In this document: positions 1-5,485 of the stretch, one piece after another
Layout: each line of letters starts with the position of its first letter
How positions within the stretch are numbered: position 1 is the first letter of the stretch
Assembly (NCBI GenBank): GCA_949451265.1
Contig: CASTQR010000036.1
Location: 1 to 11,502, forward strand
DNA: 11,502 nucleotides
Source of the DNA: an uncultured Eubacteriales bacterium
GTDB lineage: Bacteria; Bacillota_A; Clostridia; Oscillospirales; Oscillospiraceae
Reading direction: 5' to 3'
The notes under the pieces: generated by a model
Databases searched by the model: none
What the model saw: the letters and a program-made list of their open reading frames with translations, nothing else
Told to the model about the DNA's origin: nothing
Position numbers and translations under genes: made by a program

Positions 1-531
1 GAGAGCGAGTGGAGCGTGGTGCGGCGGTTCGCCTGCTACTACGGCGGGGTGACGCCCCGGTTTGACCGGCGGGGGCGGCTGGTGCTGGATCCCTATGGGG
101 ACGGGAAGGCCGCGCGGATCGGCGACAAGGACAAGATCACGGACTGGGAGTACCGGGAGAACCGGCACGGGGTGCTGAGCCGGGTGGCGGTGCGGCGGCG
201 GACCACCTGGGGCACCCAGTGGGTGAGCGACCCGGCGTTTCTCGCCCAGGGCGGATGCGCCCGACGGGTGATCACGGTGCCCAACACCACGGGCACCACC
301 GCCATGCGGTATACGGCGGACTATCAGCTCCGGGCGGCCCGGCGGGAGCGGGTGCGGCTGCGGATCACGGCGGCGGGCGGGTTCCTGGCGTGGCCGGGGG
401 AGCTGGTGGACGTGGAGCTGGCGGGCTTCGGGGCCAATGGGAGGTACCGGGCGGCACAGGTGGAGGTGTCGTGCGGCAAGGAGGGGCTGACGACCATGCT
501 GGTTTTAGGGGAGCCGGACGCGATGATTTAG
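1..531 (+). CDS. Contractile tail baseplate hub protein (gpD/XkdQ-like), C-terminal part
   Basis: The reading frame is open from the first base of the window, so the true start lies upstream and only about the last 176 residues are visible; the GTG codons at 16 and 19 are internal. The visible part begins with a segment like the FD-rich stretch of late-control D or hub proteins (tryptophan, then V-R-R-F, then FD followed by a GRL turn). It then turns into beta-rich sequence ending in a typical L-V-D-V-E-L and Y-R-A-A-Q-V-E-V-S pattern. In Firmicutes tails the hub (XkdQ in PBSX, gpD in P2) forms the ring that holds the spike at the end of the tail tube. The order hub, spike, gp25-like protein, baseplate J, DUF2313 agrees with this role. 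The family call rests more on gene order than on a decisive motif. Confidence 0.55.
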   Translation, partial: ESEWSVVRRFACYYGGVTPRFDRRGRLVLDPYGDGKAARIGDKDKITDWEYRENRHGVLSRVAVRRRTTWGTQWVSDPAFLAQGGCARRVITVPNTTGTTAMRYTADYQLRAARRERVRLRITAAGGFLAWPGELVDVELAGFGANGRYRAAQVEVSCGKEGLTTMLVLGEPDAMI

Positions 532-581
532 AGCGCGGGGCGCGGCTCCGCAAACCCTCTGGGGGGCCAGGGGGAGACAAG

Positions 582-588
582 AAGGAGG
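582..588 (+). promoter_or_regulatory. Shine-Dalgarno that fixes a TTG start
   Basis: AAGGAGG lies 8 nt before the TTG at 597 and only 2 nt before another in-frame TTG at 591. Normal spacing favours 597. No ATG or GTG fits this site in the correct frame. Confidence 0.7.
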
Positions 589-596
589 TTTTGACT

Positions 597-1007
597 TTGT
601 GGCTGAGCGGGCAGTACAAGCGTCCGGCGGAACAGGCCGAGGGCCAGACCGGCATCGTCACCGTGGGCGGGGACGATGCGGCGGTGCTGCTGGACCGGGA
701 GCGGCGGGGGCTGGAGGTGTACGGCCCCGGCGGCTACCGCTGGTCGCCGGAGCCGGGGCAGCGGGCCCTGGTGATCCAGGGGCGGGGGGAGATCCCCTGC
801 GTGGCGGGGGTGCGGCAGGGGGGCGGCGTCCCCGCGTCCGTGGAGATTGAGGCCGGTTCTGTGTCCGTCAACGGGGAGGACGTGTCCGTCCAGTCGGCGG
901 GGACGGCGGCCGTGGGCGGCGGCGGGGTGGACCTCCAGGGGGAGGTCTTTGTGAACGGGGAGCCCCTGGAGGAGTACATCGCCCGGATTGTGGCGTCTAT
1001 GCTGTGA
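597..1007 (+). CDS. Phage baseplate spike/assembly protein (Mu gp45-like)
   Basis: This 136-residue protein starts at TTG 597, chosen because of the AAGGAGG 8 nt upstream. The same frame is open far upstream, but that part overlaps the hub gene and has no suitable start signal. The first half shows the pattern of phage baseplate assembly/spike proteins: a YGPGGYRW turn, then P-G-Q-R-A-L-V-I and a PCVAGVRQ strand. The second half is a run of short beta strands ending in V-D-L-Q-G-E-V-F-V-N-G, the repeat style of trimeric spike tails. Such proteins sit at the tip of the tail, puncture the envelope and attach to the hub. The stop is followed directly by the Shine-Dalgarno of the next gene. The function is inferred from this pattern and from its place between the hub and gp25-like genes. 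Confidence 0.6.
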   Translation: MWLSGQYKRPAEQAEGQTGIVTVGGDDAAVLLDRERRGLEVYGPGGYRWSPEPGQRALVIQGRGEIPCVAGVRQGGGVPASVEIEAGSVSVNGEDVSVQSAGTAAVGGGGVDLQGEVFVNGEPLEEYIARIVASML

Positions 1008-1019
1008 GGAGGCGGGACA

Positions 1020-1370
1020 ATGAGCTTGAAGCTGACGGATCGGGACTACGCCCCCGACGGGAACGGCGGCGTGGCCGCGGCCCAGGGCGGGGAGGAGCTG
1101 CTGGAGGAGGCCCTGTTCCGGCTGACGGCCCGGCGGGGGAGCTTCCCCTTCCTGCCGGAGCTGGGGAGCCGGATGCACCTGCTGCGGCGGAGGAAGCCCT
1201 CGGAGTGGGACACGCTGGCGCTGCAATACGCGGCGGAGGCGCTGGAGGACATGGAGGGCGTCCGGGTCACGGGGGCGGCGGCCCGCCGGGACGGGGACAG
1301 GCTGCTGGTGACGGCGGCGCTGCTCTATGAGGGGGCGGCGGAGCCGGTGGAGATCAGGCTGGAGGAGTGA
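1020..1370 (+). CDS. gp25-like baseplate wedge protein (XkdS-like)
   Basis: This 116-residue protein starts at ATG 1020, with AGGAGG at 1007-1012 (7 nt spacing) overlapping the previous stop codon. Residues from about 30 to 65 carry the hallmark of the gp25/GpW wedge family: a helix (E-E-L-L-E-E-A-L-F-R-L), then R-R-G-S-F-P-F-L-P-E-L-G-S-R. This corresponds to the conserved G-rich P-x-x-G-S turn of the family. A long helix and a final beta pair (L-L-V-T-A-A-L-L-Y, E-P-V-E-I-R-L) follow. Length and position just before the baseplate J gene are normal for PBSX-like tails. The protein would clamp the sheath initiator onto the baseplate wedge. It is probably translated in series with the genes on either side. 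Confidence 0.75.
   Translation: MSLKLTDRDYAPDGNGGVAAAQGGEELLEEALFRLTARRGSFPFLPELGSRMHLLRRRKPSEWDTLALQYAAEALEDMEGVRVTGAAARRDGDRLLVTAALLYEGAAEPVEIRLEE
1361..1367 (+). promoter_or_regulatory. Shine-Dalgarno that fixes a TTG start for the baseplate J gene
   Basis: GGAGGAG lies inside the last codons of the gp25-like gene, 7 nt before TTG 1375. It supports 1375 over the in-frame ATG at 1327, which would overlap the upstream gene by 44 nt and add an arginine-rich, family-atypical N-terminus. Confidence 0.7.
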
Positions 1371-1374
1371 TTCG

Positions 1375-2472
1375 TTGATTACGTTGGAGGAGATCTACGG
1401 GGGGCTGGCGGCGGAGTTCCAGGCCCGGACGGGCAAGTCCGCCGGAAGCAGCAGCGAGCTGGCGGTGCGGTTCTACGCGGTGGCGGCCCAGATCTACGCC
1501 CTGTACGTCCAGGGGGAGTGGACCCGGCGGCAGTGCTTCCCCCAGACCGCCCAGGGGGAGGAGCTGGACAAGCACGCCCTGCTCCGGGGGGTGGCCCGGC
1601 GGCAGGCGGCCAAGGCCGGGGGCGCGGTGCGGTTCTACGTGGACGAGGCGCAGGAGGCGGCGGTGGACATACCCAAGGGGACGGTGTGCATGACCGCCGG
1701 GGGCGTGCGCTTCAACACCACGGAGGAGGCGGCGGTGGCGCCGGGGGCGCTGTACGCCGAGGTCCCTGTGGAGGCCGCGGAGGCCGGGGCGGCGGGCAAC
1801 GTGGGGGCGGGCACGGTGGTATACATGGCCCAGCCCCCGGTGCGGATTGTGGCCTGCGCCAATGTGGAGCCCTTCACCCAGGGGCTGGACACGGAGGGGG
1901 ACGAGGCCCTGCGGGAGCGGGTGCTGGCCACCTTCCGGCGTCTGGCCAACGGGGCCAACAACGCCTTTTACCGGCAGGCGGCCATGTCCTTCCCGGAGGT
2001 GGCGGCGGTGACGGTGCTGCCCAAGAACCGGGGGGTGGGGACGGTGGACATCGTGCCCGCCGCCCAGGGGGGCGTGCCCTCCCAGGCGCTGCTGGCGGAG
2101 ATGCAGGACTACTTTGACCGGGTGCGGGAGATCGCGGTGGACGTGAAGGTGAACGGGCCCACGGTGGAGACGGTGGACGTGTCCCTGAAGCTGTGGGCGG
2201 CGGAGGGCCGGGACTTCGCCGGGGTGTCCGGGGCGGTGGAAAAGCTGCTCACCGCCTGGTTCAACGGGGAGCGGCTGGGGAAACCGCTGACCAGGGCCCA
2301 GCTCACCAGCCTGGTGTTCGGGGTGGACGGGGTGGACAACTGCGAGATTTTGTCCCCGGCGGCGGATCTGCCGCTGGACAGCGTGACCCTGCCGGTGCTG
2401 GGGACGCTGGCCATCACCGACGGGACGGCGGCGGAACCGGAAGCGCCCCCTGAGAGCGGGGTGGACGGGTGA
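1375..2472 (+). CDS. Baseplate J family protein (gp47/XkdT-like)
   Basis: This protein has 365 residues from TTG 1375, a usual length for the baseplate J family. The N-terminal third has the family's helical start and a G-E-E-L-D-K-H-A segment near residue 61. A beta region with the I-P-K-G-T turn and A-G-A-A-G-N-V follows. Around residues 173-183 is the strongly conserved T-E-G-D-E-A-L-R-E-R-V motif, followed by an A-N-N-A-F-Y stretch, then V-A-A-V-T-V-L-P and R-G-V-G-T-V-D-I. All are typical of gp47/J proteins. In contractile tails this protein forms the wedge arm that links the hub to the periphery and triggers sheath contraction. The stop overlaps the next start by 4 nt (GTGA), so the two are translationally coupled. 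The last 20 residues are proline- and glutamate-rich and probably disordered. Confidence 0.9.
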   Translation: MITLEEIYGGLAAEFQARTGKSAGSSSELAVRFYAVAAQIYALYVQGEWTRRQCFPQTAQGEELDKHALLRGVARRQAAKAGGAVRFYVDEAQEAAVDIPKGTVCMTAGGVRFNTTEEAAVAPGALYAEVPVEAAEAGAAGNVGAGTVVYMAQPPVRIVACANVEPFTQGLDTEGDEALRERVLATFRRLANGANNAFYRQAAMSFPEVAAVTVLPKNRGVGTVDIVPAAQGGVPSQALLAEMQDYFDRVREIAVDVKVNGPTVETVDVSLKLWAAEGRDFAGVSGAVEKLLTAWFNGERLGKPLTRAQLTSLVFGVDGVDNCEILSPAADLPLDSVTLPVLGTLAITDGTAAEPEAPPESGVDG

Positions 2473-3056
2473 TCCACGAGGAGTATCTGGCGGCGCTGCT
2501 GCGGCCGCTGGGGGTGTACGACCTGCGGGAGGGCACCGTCAACCGGGGGGAGCTGGCGGCCTATGGCCTCCGGCTGGACGCCATGGAGGCGGAGCTGGAG
2601 GACACCGCCCGGGAGATGAACCTGACCACCGCGGAGGGCTTCGGGCTGGAGCGGGTGGAGGAGCTGCTGCCCTACCGCCCGGTGTGCTCCACCGCGGGAC
2701 AGCGGCGGGGGGCGCTGGCGGCCCTGCTGCGGATCGGCGGGGACAGCTTTACGCCGGAGGCCATCAACGACACCCTGCGGGGGTGCGGGCTCAACGCCCG
2801 GGCGGAGGAGAACGGCCGGCCGGGGTACGTGAAGGTGTACTTCCCCGAGGTGGCGGGCATACCGGAGGGGTTCGACGCCCTGCGGGCCATCATTGAGGAG
2901 ATCCTGCCCAGCCATGTGGACGTGACCTATGTGTTCTGGTACAACACCTGGGCCATGACGGCGGAGCGGCACCCCACCTGGGGGGACGCGATGGACGCGG
3001 GCTTGAGCTGGTACGGCGCGGCCACCGAGTACGACGGAGAGCTGGACTGGCCGTGA
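2469..3056 (+). CDS. DUF2313 (YmfQ/XkdU/Mu gp48-like) baseplate protein
   Basis: This 195-residue protein starts at GTG 2469, which overlaps the stop of the baseplate J gene (GTGA). Only a poor Shine-Dalgarno is seen, so translation probably depends on coupling. The N-terminus R-P-L-G-V-Y-D-L, then N-R-G-E-L-A-A-Y-G, then L-D-A-M-E-A-E-L-E and T-A-E-G-F-G-L is the DUF2313 signature. The middle (R-I-G-G-D-S-F-T-P-E-A-I-N-D-T-L) and the V-D-V-T-Y-V-F strand also fit. In Mu and PBSX this protein sits at the baseplate edge next to the tail fibre. In complete phages a fibre gene normally follows, but here none does. The C-terminus (from about residue 155) is rich in W, Y and D and may be the family's variable connector. 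Confidence 0.85.
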   Translation: MIHEEYLAALLRPLGVYDLREGTVNRGELAAYGLRLDAMEAELEDTAREMNLTTAEGFGLERVEELLPYRPVCSTAGQRRGALAALLRIGGDSFTPEAINDTLRGCGLNARAEENGRPGYVKVYFPEVAGIPEGFDALRAIIEEILPSHVDVTYVFWYNTWAMTAERHPTWGDAMDAGLSWYGAATEYDGELDWP

Positions 3057-3065
3057 GCCGGGTGA

Positions 3066-3130
3066 GGGGGGGCTGTGCGCGGGGGGCGGACAGCCTCCCC
3101 TGGCCTGTGGACGGGGGCGAATAATTTTTT
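3066..3130 (+). terminator. Terminator-like region after the tail operon
   Basis: An 11-bp stem (3066-3076 with 3090-3100, one G-T pair, 13-nt loop) begins 10 nt after the stop of the tail operon. The T6 run at 3125-3130 is 24 nt past that stem. An alternative shorter stem (CCCC 3097-3100 with Gs at 3113-3117) brings it closer. The geometry is not canonical, so this may be a weak or factor-assisted terminator. The T-run may instead belong to the upstream element of the next promoter. Confidence 0.35.
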
Positions 3131-3179
3131 GGAAACTTCACAAAAAGGGGTTGACAAATCAACCGGCTTGTCGTACAAT
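3119..3179 (+). promoter_or_regulatory. Strong sigma-A promoter with AT-rich upstream element
   Basis: The -35 box TTGACA at 3151-3156 is perfect. The -10 box TACAAT at 3174-3179 differs from consensus at one base, and the spacer is exactly 17 nt. Upstream, 3119-3146 is AT-rich with T and A tracts, as in UP elements, and stands out sharply from its GC-rich surroundings. Transcription should start near 3186. No good protein start follows, so the promoter appears to serve an RNA or a leader. Confidence 0.85.
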
Positions 3180-3185
3180 ACAGAC

Positions 3186-3487
3186 AGAAAGGAAAAAGGT
3201 GAGTCCAATGTATTAACGTAGAACGCACCAACCACTTTCTGCGATTGGGGAACGCAAAGTGAAGCTAAAAGCTCAATCGTTCCAAACACGCTTGTGCAAG
3301 CGAAGGAAGCCAGATTCAGTCTGAAGCCCACCATTGTTTGAGGAAACGGAGACGGACAGTTTCAGGCGCAGCCCCAACGCAACCCGTCCGGCGAAGCCGG
3401 AAGAAAGCGAAGGTATCAGCCCTTGGACAACAAAACCCAGAAGTAGGCCCCCAGCCGCGGTAGAGGACGGCTGGGGGCCGGAGCTTT
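3186..3487 (+). ncRNA. Putative structured non-coding RNA or leader, family unknown
   Basis: About 300 nt lie between a strong promoter and a terminator-like stem with no credible protein gene. Pairings found by eye are: a closing helix GTCCAA 3203-3208 with TTGGAC 3423-3428; GAACG 3221-3225 with CGTTC 3278-3282, which encloses two hairpins; hairpin 3233-3261 (CACTTT..GCG with CGC..AAAGTG, loop 3244-3252); AGCT-AAA-AGCT at 3263-3273; hairpin CGCTT/AAGCG at 3289-3302; GAAAC 3343-3347 with GTTTC 3359-3363; CCGGC-GAA-GCCGG at 3388-3400; and a pseudoknot of loop TTGGGG 3245-3250 with CCCCAA 3372-3377. These fit together in one fold. I saw none of the signature motifs I know for tmRNA, RNase P RNA, SRP RNA, T-box or c-di-GMP riboswitches. 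It could be a free RNA or the leader of the VanZ-like gene 57 nt after the stem. Confidence 0.6.
3446..3487 (+). terminator. Terminator-like 12-bp hairpin ending the RNA
   Basis: A perfect 12-bp stem pairs 3446-3457 with 3468-3479 around a 10-nt loop, followed by GGAGCTTTGTC. The stem is very stable but the T tract is short and broken, so termination may be partial and some transcripts may read into the VanZ-like gene. Confidence 0.55.
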
Positions 3488-3536
3488 GTCTGGGGAGGTT
3501 TCCGGGGCTGGTTTGGAATGGGCCGGGAGGGGTTTT

Positions 3537-4085
3537 GTGAGGTATTGGATCAGGTATCTGGTGGATTTTGGGGCGCTGGCCCTGTTGTATGGGCTGGTGC
3601 TGTTCAGGCGGTGGCGGGCCAGGGGCCGGGACTGCCTGGTGGTGAATACGCTGCTGTACGCGTACCTTTCGCTGGTGCTGTTTGTGACGCTGATGCCTGT
3701 CATAACGGCGATCCCCTTTGTGTGGAACCACCCCTATCAGCCCATGAACCTGGTTCCCTTTGCCGACGTGCTGGCGGGGCGGGGGGATTTTGTCCGGCAG
3801 GTGGCGCTGAACGTGGTGATGACCATGCCGTTCGGGTTTTTGTTCCCGCTGACCCGGACGGGGGACGGGCGGTTCGGCCGGACGGTGCTGGCCTGCCTTT
3901 GCGTGAGCCTGGGGATTGAGCTGCTTCAGCCGCTGATCAACGGAACCCGCTCCTCGGACGTGACGGATATCATTACCAACACGGCGGGCGGGGTGATCGG
4001 GTTTGGGCTTTATCTCCTGTTCAGGCCGGTGACGGGCTGGATTTTGGGGCGCCTGCGGGCGGGGAAACAGGGGGACGGGCCCTGA
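3537..4085 (+). CDS. VanZ-family membrane protein
   Basis: This 182-residue protein starts at GTG 3537, chosen because of GGGAGG at 3525-3530 (6 nt spacing); frame upstream of it shows no better start. It is hydrophobic, with likely membrane segments near residues 8-23, 38-57, 88-105, 116-134 and 145-160. VanZ-family hallmarks are present: N-L-V-P-F at 71-75, N92 with P-F-G at 98-100, S-L-G-I-E-L-L-Q at 124-131, R138 with D141 and D144, and N148 with G151-G152. VanZ was named from teicoplanin resistance in Tn1546. Most chromosomal relatives have unknown envelope roles, so a resistance phenotype should not be assumed. The gene lies just downstream of the RNA region and upstream of mreB. It may be expressed by readthrough from the promoter near 3151. 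Confidence 0.85.
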   Translation: MRYWIRYLVDFGALALLYGLVLFRRWRARGRDCLVVNTLLYAYLSLVLFVTLMPVITAIPFVWNHPYQPMNLVPFADVLAGRGDFVRQVALNVVMTMPFGFLFPLTRTGDGRFGRTVLACLCVSLGIELLQPLINGTRSSDVTDIITNTAGGVIGFGLYLLFRPVTGWILGRLRAGKQGDGP

Positions 4086-4088
4086 TCC

Positions 4089-4108
4089 GGGGCGGTTCCC
4101 CTTTCTTT
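4089..4108 (+). terminator. Possible weak terminator after the VanZ-like gene
   Basis: GGGG 4089-4092 can pair with CCCC 4098-4101 across a 5-nt loop, followed by TTTCTTT. The stem is only 4 bp, so this is a weak call. Confidence 0.3.
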
Positions 4109-4142
4109 ACGAAAATTTAACGGGCGGGGCCGGGAAAAAGGC

Positions 4143-4171
4143 TTGCAAATTGGGAAATAGTTTTGTATTAT
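4143..4171 (+). promoter_or_regulatory. Sigma-A promoter for mreB
   Basis: TTGCAA at 4143-4148 and TATTAT at 4166-4171 are separated by 17 nt, in an AT-richer stretch about 90 nt before the mreB start. The leader then contains a small CCC-TGAC-GGG hairpin near 4190 and no obvious reading frame. Confidence 0.65.
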
Positions 4172-4263
4172 AGGAACTGATACCCTGACGGGTGTTGGAC
4201 TGACTATCCGGGGCGCTTTTGGGGCAGACTTCCAGGCGCGGAACAGATACAGGAGTGAAAACT

Positions 4264-5286
4264 ATGTTTGCAAGAGATATCGGCATTGATTTGGGCACCG
4301 CCAGCGTGCTGGTCTATATCAAGGACAAGGGGATCGTCCTGCGGGAGCCCTCCGTGGTGGCGCTGGACAAGAACACCGGCAAGCTGCTGAAGGTGGGCAC
4401 CGACGCCCAGCAGATGCTGGGCAAGACCCCCGGCAACATCGTGGCCATCCGCCCCCTGCGGGAGGGCGTCATCTCCGACTACGACATGACCGAGCGGATG
4501 CTCCGGGAGTTTATCCGCAAGGTGGCCCCCGTCCGGGTGTTCAAGCCCCGGGTGGTGATCTGCGTGCCCTCCGGCATCACGGAGGTGGAGGAGCGCGCCG
4601 TCATCGACGCGGGCATCCAGGCGGGCGCCCGGCGGGTGTACCTCATTGAGGAGCCCCTGGCGGCGGCCATCGGGGCGGGGGTGGACATCACCCAGCCCGA
4701 CGGGCATATGGTGGTGGACATCGGCGGCGGCACGGCGGACATCGCCGTCATCTCCCTGTCCGGCATTGTGGAGTCCGCCTCCATCAAGGTGGCGGGGGAC
4801 GCGTTCAGCGAGGCGGTGGTCAAGTACATCCGCAAGCGGCATAACGTCCTCATCGGCGACCGCACGGCGGAGGAGCTGAAAATGACCATCGGCTGCGTGT
4901 TCCCCAGGCCGGAGGAGATCTCCATGGAGGTGAAGGGGCGCTGCCTCATGACCGGGCTGCCCCGGGTGTTCACCGTCACCTCCGGGGAGATGATCGAGGC
5001 CTTTGAGGAGCCCTGCTCCCGGATTCTGGAGGCCGTCCACGGGGTGCTGGAGCGCACGCCCCCGGAGCTGGTGGCCGATATCTCCAGCAACGGCATTATC
5101 ATGACCGGCGGCGGGTCCCTGGTGTGGGGCTTCGACAAGCTGATCGAATCCCACACGGGCATCGAGACCTATGTGGCGGACGATGCCATCTCCTGCGTGG
5201 CCAACGGCACCGGGCGGAGCCTGGAGTGGGTCAACGAGATGCAGGACGGGACGATGAATATTTCCCGCAGCAGGCAGATGCTGTAG
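4264..5286 (+). CDS. mreB: MreB/Mbl-type bacterial actin
   Basis: This protein has 340 residues from ATG 4264, with AGGAG at 4251-4255 (8 nt spacing), the usual MreB length. Actin-fold ATPase motifs are in order: phosphate-1 loop at the N-terminus (D-I-G-I-D-L-G-T-A-S, residues 5-14), connecting E-E-P at 129-131, phosphate-2 loop D-I-G-G-G-T-A-D at 152-159, and adenosine loop T-G-G-G-S at 281-285. MreB proteins form membrane-bound filaments that guide lateral wall synthesis and keep rod shape. MreC, MreD and other division genes do not follow, so this is a solitary copy of the Mbl/MreBH type or a relocated mreB. The adenosine loop continues as S-L-V-W-G-F-D instead of the usual A-L-L-R-G-L. 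Later, A-I-S-C-V-A-N-G-T-G replaces the common P-L-T-C-V-A-x-G-T-G. The gene has its own promoter and terminator. Confidence 0.92.
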   Translation: MFARDIGIDLGTASVLVYIKDKGIVLREPSVVALDKNTGKLLKVGTDAQQMLGKTPGNIVAIRPLREGVISDYDMTERMLREFIRKVAPVRVFKPRVVICVPSGITEVEERAVIDAGIQAGARRVYLIEEPLAAAIGAGVDITQPDGHMVVDIGGGTADIAVISLSGIVESASIKVAGDAFSEAVVKYIRKRHNVLIGDRTAEELKMTIGCVFPRPEEISMEVKGRCLMTGLPRVFTVTSGEMIEAFEEPCSRILEAVHGVLERTPPELVADISSNGIIMTGGGSLVWGFDKLIESHTGIETYVADDAISCVANGTGRSLEWVNEMQDGTMNISRSRQML

Positions 5287-5308
5287 GAGCTGGCGAAACA
5301 TGGATACG

Positions 5309-5342
5309 GGGAGGGGGCTTCGGAGGAGGCCCCCTTCCTTTT
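5309..5342 (+). terminator. Intrinsic terminator of mreB
   Basis: A 10-bp stem pairs 5309-5318 with 5329-5338 (one G-T pair) around a 10-nt loop and is followed by TTTT at 5339-5342. It begins 22 nt after the mreB stop. Confidence 0.8.
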
Positions 5343-5390
5343 GACGCGGGGACGGGGCGGAAAATTGGGGCGATTTGCAAAAATAGAGCC

Positions 5391-5419
5391 TTGTGTTTCC
5401 CGGAGGGCTGTGATATGAT
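5391..5419 (+). promoter_or_regulatory. Promoter of the c-di-GMP phosphorelay operon (extended -10)
   Basis: TATGAT at 5414-5419 is preceded by TGA at 5411-5413, an extended -10. A poor -35 (TTGTGT at 5391-5396) lies 17 nt upstream. The leader of about 60 nt holds hairpin TGCCC-TGAG-GGGCA, then CCGTCC 5458-5463 with GGACGG 5474-5479. Confidence 0.6.
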
Positions 5420-5485
5420 ATGGCAGAGTGCCCTCCTATGCCCTGAGGGGCAGGGGGCCGTCCGAAGAAAGGGGGACGGAAACCT

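Noticed and set aside
219..596. Upstream extension of the spike gene reading frame
   Set aside because: It overlaps the hub gene in another frame, is glycine- and arginine-rich shadow sequence, and the AAGGAGG at 582-588 points to the TTG at 597.
3233..3261. Possible c-di-GMP-I riboswitch suggested by GGGAACGCAAAG
   Set aside because: The short match to the GGGACGCAAAGC core is interrupted, and the CAAACC element and the receptor helix expected beside it are missing.
2927..3334. Minus-strand frame of 135 codons across the structured RNA region
   Set aside because: It runs antisense to the strong promoter and the folded RNA and into the end of the DUF2313 gene. No Shine-Dalgarno or recognisable domain was seen. 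It looks like the kind of spurious protein often predicted over RNA genes, although I could not test for homologues.
3388..3412. Resemblance of CCGGAAGAAAGCG to the SRP RNA GGAAGGAAGCAG loop
   Set aside because: Only a few bases agree, the flanking helix of SRP domain IV is not formed, and the Alu-domain motif is absent.
3334..3540. Plus-strand frame of 68 codons from a TTG inside the RNA
   Set aside because: It has no ribosome binding site, reads through the terminator-like stem, and its composition follows the RNA hairpins instead of a protein.
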